The notes beneath the pieces were generated by a model. That model made no database searches, was not told the origin of the DNA, and saw only the letters and a program-made list of their open reading frames with translations. Below, piece after piece: positions 1 to 11,829 of a DNA stretch of 64,000 nucleotides. The DNA lies in the NCBI RefSeq assembly GCF_022682495.2, contig NC_071392.1, positions 52,105,459 to 52,169,458 of the forward strand, given 5' to 3'. The first letter of the stretch is position 1. Every line of letters begins with the position of its first letter. The translations under genes and the position numbers were made by a program. This DNA is from Desmodus rotundus. Lineage: Eukaryota > Chordata > Mammalia > Chiroptera > Phyllostomidae.

Positions 1-709
1 TACAGGACTTCAGCTCTTCTTTTATTAGATGGATATAAAAACAATGATTAAAAAATTGTTGGAGGAAGACTGAGTGAGATTTCATAAATTTTGAGAGAAT
101 AAAATGTATTTAAGGAGTCTTCTATACCAACATAGACTAAGTTTACATGTAGGACTCAAGCAAATATTGAGTAATTTCGGTAAATATTACAAAAACATCT
201 TCGGATAATCAAGTCCAAATAAGAGATTTGTAGGGTTTCTTGTTATGCTTTATCTAGATATCCCAAATCTCACTTTGACTTTTCATGCAATCTGTGAAGC
301 CTTTAAATAAAGATCAGCAATTAGAACCACTTAGGACCTAGAACCCTCACACAGAGAAAACTAGATTTCCCTCCACCAGAGGCCTGGTAAGTTACTTGCT
401 AGAAGAAGAAAGGAATCCATTTTGCATAATTGATGTAATCAGACATTCTCTGTTCTCCAGACCTCAACAGGTGAAGTTACAAGTATTTGACAAGAGAACT
501 TACAAAAACACACAAACCCTTATGTGAATAAATGAATGTTTGATTTTCAAGTGTGGTTAATTACTTTAGAGTCTCCACTTCCACTAGACTCATGTATAGT
601 GTTCTGTACATAAATATGTATGTGGCCAGTATTATAAAGAACTTCCAACTGGCAATAAAATTTGGCAAACATTGGCAATGTCTCTGAAAAGACTTTTATA
701 GACATCTTC

Positions 710-741
710 ACTAAATGCCAAGTCCCTCCTTGGCATTTAGT
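710..741. repeat. Perfect 13-bp stem hairpin, 6-nt loop
   Basis: ACTAAATGCCAAG (710-722) is followed by a 6-nt loop (723-728) and its exact reverse complement (729-741). There are no flanking terminal repeats, so it does not look like an intact MITE. Function unknown. Confidence 0.8.
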
Positions 742-2469
742 AATCTTGAAGAAATTGAAAGAAAGGGAAGTTTAATTGAGAGGGGACTTCTGCCCTGCTT
801 AGTTGGGTTCACATGCCCAACATAAAATAATGCATTCAACTGTCCATCTTATAATAAGCAACCTTTGCCTCACCTTACTCACTGGTGAAAACCACAAACA
901 ATGGGTAAGAAAGGTATGAACACCAGGAAAAATTAAGAGATCCCTGCAACATGCATGTGATTATGTTTGTGCTAATGCACAGAGGACAGAAATCCAAAAG
1001 CTCTCTGCAGAACACAAGTCATTAAAAATGCATCAGTCTTTAACAAGAGAATATGGTGCATTGAATGGGGTGGCATGGCCAACACATGGGAGAAGATACA
1101 AGTGGTTTATTTGGGGTGAGCAATTCATATTTGCAATTCTGTTTCCTTCTCAATGCCTTGGCCATTGAATCATCTTTGCAAAGGTAATGGGATGAGGCTC
1201 CAGAAAGGAGTACACCCTCTCAGGATTAAAAATGTTTTGTTTGGTTCTTAAAATGAGTTACTTGGAAGTCAACTCCAAAATGGGAGGAGGGTAGGATTTA
1301 AAGCTCTATACTGATGGGGTACACATCTATAGTACTTTAGAATAGCTAAGCAATACTGAGCCTAGTTTGCCTTAGTTAATGAAAAACCATTATATCAAAA
1401 AAAAAAATAAAAAAGTAACTTGCTATGAGGAAAAAGTGATGGTCTCTCAGGAACTCTGGCCTCAAGTTGGGTGGGGAGAGTGGAACTTGTGAGGCTCTCT
1501 CCTCAGAAAGGCACTGAAGGGAGGAGTCCAGGGCCTCAGTACCACCACTCTTGGTTTTCTGCAGGTAAGTTCAGTCTCTCCAGAGCAGAGTGATCTGCAG
1601 GCAGCTTTGCAGGTTCCAGATGTGAGATCAACACTGGAAGGATGGTGTTGAATAAACCAATGCTCTGACAAACAAATATTTTAACAATTAAAAATAACTT
1701 TTAGCCTAGTTTACCAACCAAACTCCTAATTGATCTTTCAGTACCTTCACAGGATTCCCTGTATTTGCAGAGAACTAACTCCTATTATATAGCTATTTTA
1801 CATTTTTTATTGTGATACATCTAGAATCAGTTTTTATACTCCTTGAATTAACAGTGAACAAATCATAACTACAAAATAGGTATACCTGAAATGATTCTTC
1901 TCCTTGCTAAGCTATAAATCTCCCAGGATTATGATGGAAGAATGTTCCAGGTGAAGAAACTTGGAAAGCCAAGCAGGTAATGCTAGCTGATGACCCATCA
2001 GCTGCTCATAAAACTAATTGAACATGCATCTTCTGCATAAAGCGGATTCAGACTTGTCCCGGCAGTCTGAGCCATTATTTTCTCTCATGGTCTTCAATCA
2101 TGGTGGAATTTTATAAAACACACATGTGAGCCACCCCTTAGATGATCTGTTAGTAGCCTCATGAGAGATGTGAACCTCTGTGTTCAAGAGTCTCTGCAGA
2201 CCATTCTGATTCACAGGCCCAGGTAAGAACTACTGGTCTAAGCCAGGATCTATGTGAGAATTTCGAAGCTATTTGCCAGTGTCTTTCTGTTACATCTTCT
2301 GATCATGCTACTGTAGACTAAAGGAAGCATTATATATGAGTATCTCACTTTGGAGGCTCCTAAAGGCCCAACCCTTTAGTTCCTTTCCCAACATTCATGA
2401 AATGTACAGAATATGCAGTTAGGGTGGTATGTGAGGGAATGTGCATTTGTACACATAGGGACAGGAGTA

Positions 2470-2511
2470 TGTATTGAGTTGACTTGGGCTTGTATTGAGT
2501 TGACTTGAATA
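2470..2511. repeat. Two-copy 21-bp tandem duplication
   Basis: Two adjacent 21-bp units both begin TGTATTGAGTTGACTTG and then diverge. This is a simple local duplication in AT-rich DNA. Confidence 0.8.
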
Positions 2512-2624
2512 TTATGGGCAAATTAAATAATATTAAATATGTTATTAAACACAAAATAAATCTTATTAAATAAGTATAGTCAAGAGAAATAGCAGATATG
2601 TGACAAGTATGCATTGCTCCAAAA

Positions 2625-2840
2625 ATTTACATATTTTCTCATTCAATCCTCACAACAGCAATCCTATGAGAGAGGTACTGTTATTTTCCCAGGATTTTAT
2701 AAGAGGAGGCTAATACATAAAGAAGAGGGAAAACAAGCCCAAGTTCACATAAGTAGTGAAGTGGCAGAGCTAAATTTAAATGCAGGCAGAGTTTAAAATT
2801 TAAGACTCCTTGCTTTTAAACTGTATATCAAATTGCCTTT
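2625..2840 (-). mobile_element. MIR SINE relic
   Basis: The antisense MIR signature is clear in order: the core resembling CTCATTCAATCCTCACAAC, then the 'bases to gap' region with GAGGTACTGTTATTTTCCCA, then AAGTTCACATAAGTAGTGAA and GTGGCAGAGCTAAA. It is diverged, as expected of an ancient mammal-wide tRNA-derived SINE. Edges approximate. Confidence 0.75.
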
Positions 2841-2999
2841 AATATCTAAATTGGAATTGAGGTAGAAGTTGCCTACAAGCTCATAATTTAAAGATATTTC
2901 CAAAGTTTACACCAAACAGCAGTAAATAGTCAGGTAGATGTCAATACCTCTCTTGAAGGAGTTATACCACCCCCAAATTAAAAGCCAAGCCTCTGTTTC

Positions 3000-3115
3000 T
3001 ATTGGGTGATTGTTCAATCCATGTGGGTCAAATGCCTACACTAGGCCTGAGCATAGGTGGTGAACTAGCGAACACAGTCCCTGCCCTACTGGAGTTCACA
3101 GTTGCTGCCTGAAAA
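3000..3115 (-). mobile_element. L2 LINE 3' fragment
   Basis: The stretch containing TGCCTACACTAGGCCTGAGC, then GTGAACTAGCGAACACAGTCC and CTGCCCTACTGGAGTTCACAG resembles the antisense L2 3' end (size-of-life, 'carrier present, dose' order of conserved blocks). Diverged; edges approximate. Confidence 0.6.
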
Positions 3116-4289
3116 AACACTGACTATTAAGTTCAGAACAGAACACAGAGAACTTTCTGGACATTCTTGGTCTCCAGAGAGGTAACTCTTTTCCTAGGAT
3201 CCTGGTCAGGAGGAAGCTACCCAACCCATTTTAAGTTCGTATTTTCATGTCTGTGCCCAAGGGAAATAGCTAACCTCAATTTTTTGCTAACATAGGCTAA
3301 GCACTGCTTCAAATCTCTCTGAAACCCTTAGCCATGTCATTTATTCATCTGACTGTTGGATTCTCCCACTGAGTCTGTGAAGACCCCTGATTTGAGAGAT
3401 GCCTTACAACCAGACAGATTAGTTTATGGTCCTACAAAGTTAAGGATGATACATGCGTTTGGGGCAAATGGAGATGTGCATTAAGAAGAAACATTACTTT
3501 TTGATCCAGGCAGAAAAGCATACATAATCTCCTCTAGAGCCTGTGAAAGACATCATTTTACACATAAAATTGTGTGCAATTGCCCCGTACTGCACTAAAC
3601 ATGGTTTTTGAAAATAACAAGCCTTAAAACAAGCTGCTGTATGCTGGTGAGGACCTCCAGGAACAGAGAATAAAATATAAGCAAATAAGGTCTGTGTAAA
3701 GTTATGGGTAACAGACATACACTCTTGTTGACACAATGCCTGTATGGGACAAATCCTAAACTTTACAATGGGATGATATTAGGAACAGAGTAAAAAATGG
3801 GTGTGGTACTCATGAAAGAAACATGAAACTGAAGGGCCTGGCATAGTATAGATTTTTTTTTTAATTAAGGTATACATTTTTAAATGTATAAAGGGTTTTT
3901 CTCTTTTTCTATGCATTGTAAAACTCTCTTTTCACAATCTGGTGTAAATATCCATACCTGGCGAGTATGGGGAAGCAAACAAATTTTTAAAACATCAAAA
4001 ACTAAACTGGGTTTTTAGCCATTTGAAAATTTACCTACTCTGAATATTTGACCAAAAGCATCACTTAGACCTGTCTAGTTCTTAAAAAGTACATAAAGCT
4101 CTGCTGACAATTTTAAGGTAAAAATAGGACTTGGGTATATGAGAAGAGAAGTGGTGAGATTTACAACACATAATACAGCTCCCAGTTTAAAGTGCCCTGC
4201 TATCCAAACACAATAAGTAAATCACATACAACAAATTTAGAAGAAGGGTCTCCTGCACATAATGGGAAAATTGTTGGCATCTTATAATG

Positions 4290-4720
4290 GGTCATCTTAC
4301 CCTTGTTATTAAATGAAAGCAATCATTAAAATGCCAAACATATTTTGACAGAATTCACTTTATAAAATGTCAGCAAGTCTGTGTTTTTATTAGTTTGTTC
4401 AAAATCAATTTAGAAATTTCAATAGAATGCTTGTAAGTATTCCCCAAGCAATGTCTATTCCTGACTTTCTGCACACAAAAAAATTACAAATTAATCAGAT
4501 TTTCAGATTTCTGCATAATGGCTTTGCACATTTATTGCTTAATCCCATTATAAAATGCCATTATGATTGACACATCGCAGTGGAGATAGAAGTCAATTGA
4601 ATAATGTGTAGCAGTCAATTTTATTTGTAGCTTAATGTGCTGAAGTATTTTTCCCCACATTTCAATTATTTATAAGTCTGTCCCTTTGGAGAATATATAG
4701 AAGAATTTGTTTTAAATGAG
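4290..4720. promoter_or_regulatory. Candidate non-coding regulatory block
   Basis: No recognisable repeat is present. The block is AT-rich and dense in homeodomain-type cores (ATTA, TTAATC, TAATCC). It includes a PBX/MEIS-type TGATTGACA at 4564-4572. Such repeat-free islands in introns of developmental regulators are often conserved enhancers. This is inference from composition only; I cannot see conservation. Confidence 0.25.
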
Positions 4721-7359
4721 CCAATAATACCTTCTTTAAAATTTATATGTGTGACAGAATCATATCTTTTTTTTCTTTGTCTTCCACGGCATACCAGTAA
4801 ACAGAGTTCTCTTCCACATGATAGTCATAGGACGAATATCAAGAAAGAGAGTCTTGTTAAGGATGGCTTGGAATTGGATTTCAACCACCAAGAAAATAAA
4901 AACTACCTACTAAAACTCCTCAAAAATTGCTGTTAGCTCTATTTGTTTATGTATTCATGTATTTATTGTTATTGCCACTATTTTACCTGCTATGCTTTAT
5001 CCTGAAACAAAGCACATAAGCCCACACAGAGAAACTACAATGTTTAAGAAGGCTTGAAAGCTCTGCTGTTTTGGTGCCATTTCATTTTTCATGCTTTGGT
5101 GTTCAACAGGATTTCAGCAAAGGAAATAAGTTGTGTTCTGTGCTTAGCATAGGGGGGCTCCCTGGAGGTAATGTGAGGTTCCTGCTGTTTCGGTTAGTAC
5201 CCAGGAAGTTTGCTTAAAGAGTTCCATGTTCTTTTTTAGGTCATCACATAAGATGACATTGAAAAAGACTTTGTTTTTAGGTAAATACATTCATAAGATT
5301 CATTGTCTGAAGGGTGTCTGGAGAAGGGCTTAAGCATATGATAACATAGTTGTACTTGATCATGTCTGAGATCACACTTCCTCTGGCTTTGGGAAATCAG
5401 ATTAGCTGTAGCCCACCTATGCATAAAGGGTACGGTTTCGCACACAAACGATACACTGGGGTACCCCATGCAAATTGATGTATAGTACAAGCCTGTTAGC
5501 ACCACTGATGGTAGTATCATTTTCCCTGCTGTCATAGACTCCTACCTCCTGGAATGACTTTGGCCATCTTGAATGTCATTAGCAAAATTTATGTAGTTCA
5601 TAAGTGATTTGAACACTGGAGCTTTGATAAATTACTCTGGCATATCATCTGTGCCTTTATGTTATATGATGTACAGGCTGAGTTGTGTGTTAAAGGAGTA
5701 CCTCTCTTTTGAATTCCAGGGGCCAGAGGAAACCTGGCACTATCAGACCCAAGCACTCCTGACCAACACCAGGCCAGTCAGACCCACCCCCCATTCCCGG
5801 TTGGGCCACAGGTCAGTATCTCTCAACTGCTTTCCATTAGGCTGCATAAAGGATGATTTAATCATGTAAAGAACCAAATAAATAATAATGAGTTCAATCC
5901 AATTAACTCTAACAGAGAAAAGATGGTGATAAATATCAGTATGGGAAGCTGTCTGACTACATTATTTATTAAATACCATCAAGAAAAAATGTGTTTGCAG
6001 AACTTTTTTTTTTTACAGAAAACATTGGTTTTAATCATTTGGAATCATGTTTTTTTTTTTTTATTCTTAAGACCTACTACAACTATGTTGTTGGTTGCCA
6101 TGTAATTTTCCAGAAAGCGAAACTTTAATGACTGGATTGTGAAGAAAATTAAGTTATTTCAACCTTACTATAGGCATTTTTGAAATATAAGATGTGATTT
6201 AATATAAATAAGTTAATGCAATTTTAATGCAAGTTCAGCTTATTGGGTTTGACAATATTGTACATCACATACAGCCTCTGCATTAATAAAGAAATACGTT
6301 CATTATTTTTTAAAGTCTAATATTTGTTTTTCGCAGCCCGGTGTGGTTATATGGAGATATAGAACACAATCACAGAAGGCTGGGCTTTTTTTTTCCTTTT
6401 TACCTCTGTCATTTAGTGTGAAGCTTTCAGAGTTCACCCTAGTTTTATGGAAAATGAGGCTGATGAGCCTTTCTCTCTCTTTTGCTGTCATTTTTTGTTT
6501 CTAGAAATTTCTCACTTCTCTGCACTTTGAGGGCTCACCAGTTCAAGGCTAGAAAACCCAAGTTTAGAGCTTGGGTTGGTCTTGACTTTCTTGTTCCAGT
6601 GCCAGCAAGTCCCATGATGGCCTCAAATCCCAATGTGCATCTTGGATGCCAAGGGCTCAAGGACAGAGATATGTACTCTCTTAGGGAAGCCCAGAGAAAG
6701 TTTACTGGGAATCTCAGCAACCAGATTTTTCTGGCTGTGCCCTTTCTGATTTCATGCTTATGACACTGCGTATGTGTGTAAACTTACCAGGGGTAGTACA
6801 CTCTAAGGCTTCCAGGTTATATATACGCTGCACAGCAGACCCAGATGGTGAGAGGTGGTGGATACTGTGACAAACTGGAGAGTGCATGCTGGACTTTAAG
6901 CCTGCAAATTCAATTTAAAAAAAATGCTATAGGCCAAAACTCCCAAATCTGTGGCCTTTATATAGTCTGAGGACTACCCACTTCCCTGCCATCTTGAATT
7001 ACCTTTTTCAATGATATAACACCAGCCATTTAAGGAGTTTATAATTTTATACTTATTTTTTAAAAATATGTTTATTTTTGTGCTTTAGAGTACTTTAAAA
7101 AAAAAGCACAGTTAATCTGGGTGAATTTAGCAAAATCTAGTAAATATGTTAGGAGCTACGCCCACAGAGCCTAGAGAATGGTTCTATAAAACTAGGCTGC
7201 ATGGAGTCCTAGCACTTCTTCAGAGGGCTCCCTAGAAGGAGCCTTGAAGGAAGACTTTAGGAAATGACCTGAGAGTGGACTCAACCCTCGTCCATCCCAT
7301 TCTGCAAATAAAGCAGCCCCATTTCTCTAAATCTTCTCCATGAATTGAGAAAGAGGGCA

Positions 7360-7490
7360 ATGTGGGCTCTGGAGCAACCTGTCTGGACTTGAGCCCCTAC
7401 CCACACTAGACACGGGATTTGGGGCAAGTTACTAACCTCTCTGTGTCTCAGGGATGGGATAACAGTTAATATACATACAGCGCTTGGCTA
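7360..7490 (+). mobile_element. MIR SINE relic
   Basis: CTCTGGAGCAACCTGTCTGG followed by GGGGCAAGTTACTAACCTCT and CTGTGTCTCAGGGATGGGAT follows the sense MIR order (Gly-box region, 'TTGGGCAAGTTACTTAACCT', 'CTGTGCCTCAG'). Confidence 0.75.
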
Positions 7491-7829
7491 TTAGACACTG
7501 GGCTTTGTACTCTGCCTATGTTGAATTACCATTTACTTTATAGAACCATACTGCATTAACACCAAAAAGTTGAAACCCCTCCACAAAACTGTTATATTGG
7601 TCTGTCTAAAGATAAAAAAAAGGACATGTGATTATTTCTCACAAAGCTCCCACAAGGATGCAATGAAAGCTCTGGATCATCTGGCCTGGCCAGGGCAGGA
7701 ACCCTGCCTATGTCACCCTGGTAAAGAGCCCTCCCCAGCTCAAATATGTCTGATGCCCAAAGTACATGCCTATGAAACTGCCTTTCCATGTCAAACAATG
7801 ACAATTGGCTAAATAGTGGACATAAATAT

Positions 7830-8200
7830 GTATTTTTAATGTTGTCTTAACTGGATATAGAATGTTAGAGTTATGTCCAAATGATTCATTTTAAAGACTA
7901 TGTAATATCTTATCAAGCTTAGTACTCTAACAAACTATTTTTCAGCATTTATGTATTTTAATATGTAATGCATACTTTCATGCATTTATCTTTTTTCTGT
8001 TTGAATTATATCTTCAGCCTATATCCTAGGAGTATATTCTAAGTCAAAATGGGATGAATATTTTTCTAGCTATTGATGAGGATCTCCAAGTTGCTTTCCA
8101 AAAGGCTATGACAGGGTACATATACTAAATCCACATAATGGTGTCACTATAGACTTACCAGCACTGAGTAAATCTTTCATATTACTTTTGCTAATTTAAT
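7830..8200 (-). mobile_element. Old L1 (L1M-type) 3' fragment
   Basis: The text around 8010-8110 (CCTAGGAGTATATTCTAAGT, then CAAGTTGCTTTCCAAAAGGC) is typical of the antisense C-terminal ORF2/3' region of ancient mammalian L1. Strongly diverged, no TSD visible, edges approximate. It ends about 400 bp before the POU6F2 exon. Confidence 0.5.
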
Positions 8201-8602
8201 AGATGAGAACAGAATTTAATTGCTATTTTTGAAACAAAAAGAAATTCCATGGATCCCAATGAATTCATCCTGGAACAACACAGAATAAATTAGCAGAGAG
8301 TTTCAAAATTATAAGGGTAGAATAAAATAAAACTGCATTGGAAGAATAACATATAAGTGTAAGGTGTTATTTTTAAAGGTATTTGAACTCCTTAGAGGAT
8401 GTTAGGACCAAATGGAATTTCCAAAAATATAAGTAAAAGGCTATTTCCATTTTTTTCTACCAGTCAATCTGTTTTGTTTTTTTTTTTTTCTGGACTAGAA
8501 CATGTTTCTTTACTACTTGTCCAGGAACTTTATTGACCCTGAATAATAGAAGAAAAAAATGCTCTAAAGCCTATATCTTCGTTCCGCTGGAAAGTGAGCT
8601 GG

Positions 8603-8622
8603 GATTATCTGTTTCTGTGCAG
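8603..8622 (+). promoter_or_regulatory. POU6F2: Splice acceptor of the POU6F2 exon
   Basis: A T/C-rich tract ends in TGCAG directly before the first family-matching codon. The acceptor falls exactly where homology to the POU6F2 peptide begins, which decides the exon start. Confidence 0.85.
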
Positions 8623-8851
8623 CCACTTCTGACAGCACAGCAGTTAGCCTCTGCTGTCACTGGTGTGATGCCAGGAGGCACACCAGCCCTCAACCAGCCT
8701 ATCCTCATCCCCTTCAACATGGCCGGACAGCTAGGAGGGCAACAAGGACTGGTCCTCACACTGCCTACTGCGAATCTCACCAATATCCAAGGGCTGGTAG
8801 CAGCAGCTGCAGCCGGAGGCATTATGACTCTGCCATTGCAAAATCTACAAG
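8623..8851 (+). CDS. POU6F2: POU6F2 internal coding exon (partial gene)
   Basis: Seen: the frame starting at 8623 encodes 76 codons plus one base with no stop. The product begins PLLTAQQLASAV, contains LNQPILIPFNMAGQLGGQQG and an alanine run, and ends TLPLQNLQ. The exon is preceded by a pyrimidine-rich tract ending in AG (8621-8622) and followed by GTAAGC (8852-8857), both strong splice signals. Length 229 leaves phase 1, which fits the Ala codon (G|CN) that follows this peptide in the family. Known: this Gln/Ala-rich, hydrophobic stretch lies N-terminal to the POU-specific and POU-homeodomain of POU6F2, a nuclear transcription factor expressed in retina and brain. The close paralogue POU6F1 is the main alternative. 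Odd: two positions read Thr (AVTGVM and GGTPAL) where I recall Ala and Pro in human. The open frame continues upstream to 8533, but that part has no family resemblance and I take it as intron. No other exon of the gene is visible in the window. Confidence 0.9.
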
Positions 8852-8857
8852 GTAAGC
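8852..8857 (+). promoter_or_regulatory. POU6F2: Splice donor of the POU6F2 exon
   Basis: CAAG|GTAAGC agrees well with the mammalian donor consensus. In-frame reading past it soon diverges from the family (KPLCLCAM then stop at 8878-8880), so the exon must end here. Confidence 0.88.
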
Positions 8858-10891
8858 CATTGTGTCTGTGTGCCATGTAGAGCTCTGCCCACTGACCAGG
8901 TTTTTCTGCAGTGGACAAGTACCCCAAATGTTAAATGTGGCTTAGAGGTGCTTGCACCATAAAGAACATAGAAAGCTTATGTAGGAAGCACCATTTCAAA
9001 TTGTCTTATGAATCCTTAGCTTGCTCAAGCCTTGGGCTTTATCAGTCCTTATGTCCTAAGATTAATTTCAGGTCTTCTGGAAGCATTTATGAGAAATCAT
9101 CATCAAAAACTTACATTTAAAATTATTATGTTGTTACTTGAGGACCTGAGTTACAATCTCATGAGTTCTTCAATTTAGCCATCTTCAATGAAAGGTTAGA
9201 CATGACTGGTTTGTGCATGAAGTGGTTGAAACATCTCAAGAAGGAATCAATTGGAATAATTAGTTTAGTTACTATTGTGTTTACTAAGTATATTTCAGTT
9301 ATAATTATTCAACAAAATTATATTATTTGAAATCATAGTTTATTATGAGAAAAATAGACTCAACTATTGAGCCTTTCTGTTACATGAGCATATAGCAAGA
9401 GTTGAATTCTAGCTTATTCAAAAAGGGTAGTTCCCTTGACATAATGAAGGCTCTGACTTTCTTTAAGAGATTTGGTAACACTAACTGATAAACCTGTTTA
9501 CAAGAGACTCCTTGAGAGAAAATATTTTATGACAGAAAATGACTTGAATATAATTAGGATACTTAATAAAGCGTAAACAAATTTATTTGGGATTAGGCAA
9601 AGATGTTTTCTTTATTGATATAAATGTTAGTGACTAAATTTGTTTCTGCAGGGTGGGAGTTTTGTTGGGTATGTTTTCAGAACAACCATATAAAGTAAAT
9701 TTTTAGTTGATCAAATGTCAGGGCTCCTTATAACCTACTAAATTGGTCAGAGCATCAGTCCACAGATTAAGAATTAGACCAACTAAAAACTGATTAACTC
9801 TTGACTCAACATACTATTCTTTACATACTATTATGTTCTAATATCCTATCCACTGTTGCCACTTCTTGACTTTTAATTTAATTTTTAAAACAGTCTCTCT
9901 TCTACCATTAAATTGTGATAAGAAAACCACCATTCATAAATCATACATGCCCAGGACACATTAATGCACAAATTTTGCTTGTTTCAAATTTGAGAGTGCC
10001 TGGGAAGCCAGGATCTCAAGATTAAGCAAATACGGCAGGAATGAACAAAGTGAAAGCAAAAGCAACAAAGTGTAGGGCTAGGCTTTTTAATGTAGGTGGA
10101 TAATGAAATCTTAATGAAGAAATGGGCATTGTCAAAATGCATCTTCCATTTGGAACATTCGCACTTATGGGAATATTGGATATTATAAATAAATGTAAGC
10201 TTGTGGGGTAGGTCATGAATTAATCTTGCTTGGTTAAAATGGACACCAAAGTCAGAGTCCAAAAAACTGGGCTTGTTATATCTTTACTATAGTTTGGTAT
10301 TCTTAGGGCTTTATTACTTTGTTATTTTAAGGGTTCAGAATTAGTTACTGGTCCAGTAGGAACTTCCAAACTTGCATCAAGTTTCTCTCTCTTTCTCTCA
10401 ATATGAAATTTAGTATAAACTTATAGTTTTGAATTTGGTTCTTTTTGGTATCTTTGGTTTCATAAAATAATCCTAAAGTTTAGCTCTCTTTATACCTTGG
10501 TGCTTCTCACATGATTTCCCTATGGCCTTATCTTCAGAAGTGTTTTGGAGTTAATGGCCAAGATCTTGTCTTCTGTACAAGCAGTAAGGGAACATGTCTC
10601 TTAGTTTCCATCTTTGAAATTCCAGTGATGTTGGGAGGGGGGCCAAGGTCACTCAAATGAAACACTCCCAGTTGTGAGTCAGACAGTTATAGGAAAACTT
10701 CCTAGTTAATCTGAGTACTCCAGCCCCTCCCCAACAACCTTTTCTTTAATGTCCTTATGAATGAATCTTAATTTCTAAAACACTGTCAGGATCCAAGAAA
10801 GTTCTGTCTTCCAGTTTTCTTTGGCCTTTCTGTTCCTTTCATATCTTTCCACATAATTTCTTCATCACCCAGACCTCACTGGTCTAAGAAT

Positions 10892-10993
10892 TGACCAGCC
10901 ATCCTGGTGTGCGGGGTCTGGTGGTCCTCTTGGGACACAGGATTTTTACTGTGAAACCAGGAAAGTCCCAGGCAAACCAGAAAGAGTTGGTCA
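10892..10993. mobile_element. Palindromic hAT-like MITE, about 100 bp
   Basis: TGACCAGCCATCCTGGTGTG at the left edge is the imperfect inverse of the right edge (10973-10993, CAAACCAG...TTGGTCA). The interior (GGAAAGTCCCAGGCAAACCAG) is like small mammalian MITEs whose ends read GGTTGGTCACC. Family not assigned. Confidence 0.55.
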
Positions 10994-11184
10994 CCATGCA
11001 AGGAATCCAAGGGCAATAAGGATGGTAATAGTGAAATGTCTCATCTCTCCAAGGTCCCCAAGATCAGTGTCTACCACCTGAAGGGCAGTGCTAGTCAGTC
11101 ATTTTGTCAGACCACTGGTGGTCTCACCACCTTTAGGGAATCACAGCCCTTGACAATCCTCTTTCAAGGGAACCAGTCTTAAAA

Positions 11185-11430
11185 ATAGGCTACACAATAC
11201 CTCAGAAAGAGTCCTTATACACATTTATATAGCTTTATCTGTTCTAGAACTTCATATAAATGGATTCATACAGTGTGTATTCTTTCATGTCTGGCTTTTT
11301 TTTTTCTTGGCATAATCTTCGTGATTCATTCATGTTGTTGTGTAGATCTGTAGTTTCTTTCATTTTCAAGTAGTGTTCCTTCTTAAGAATATGCCACAAT
11401 TCATTTATCTGTAGCCATTCCTGTGTCCTA
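11185..11430 (-). mobile_element. Old L1 (L1M-type) fragment
   Basis: The series TATAAATGGATTCATACAGT, CATGTCTGGC, TTGGCATAATCTTCGTGATT, CATGTTGTTGTGTAGATC and the nearby TTCATTTATCTG is the usual antisense 3' ORF2/UTR signature of ancient mammalian L1. Edges approximate. Confidence 0.75.
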
Positions 11431-11829
11431 GTAGGCAGACATTGTGAAGGTCCACTTCCCTGGGGACAGGGAGAAGGTCCTCTGTTGAGTGTCAATATGG
11501 GCGACCTTTGGCCACTCTTTTCCTGAGCATGTGGCTACACTGCTGGGATATTCTTCCTGGTTCATTATCTTCCTTGGACACATCTGAAGAAAAAGTTGAG
11601 GAATATACCATTCTTTGTAGGCTTTCTCAGCCCATGAGTGGCTTATGGAAGCTTGGGGGCCAGCAGTTGCTTAAAGTTTTCAACAGTTAAAGACTTGAAG
11701 CTCCTTTGGGAATCTTATTCTCTTAGAACCCAAGAACGCTTCTGATCTTTTGCTTTGAGTAGTCAGTTTCATGTGCCAAAGGTTTTTCCAAGATACACAT
11801 CTTCAGTATAATTTATATTGCTTTCTCAC

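Larger units (their letters stand above)
1..8622 (+). other. POU6F2: POU6F2 upstream intron (partial)
   Basis: Non-coding, AT-rich sequence upstream of the exon. Open frames here are short, lack family resemblance and have no splice context. It holds MIR, L2 and L1 relics listed separately. Positions 1-700, 750-2460, 3120-4290, 4720-7350 and 8210-8600 show nothing I can identify beyond simple T or A runs. Intron status is inferred from the exon orientation. Confidence 0.7.

Noticed and set aside
8533..8622. Upstream extension of the POU6F2 open frame to an ATG at 8533
   Set aside because: The added residues resemble no POU6F2 segment, and a good splice acceptor lies exactly at the start of homology, so this is intron read-through.
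8571..8927. Antisense open frame of 118 residues over the POU6F2 exon
   Set aside because: It is the shadow of the GC-richer exon on the other strand; no splice or family support.
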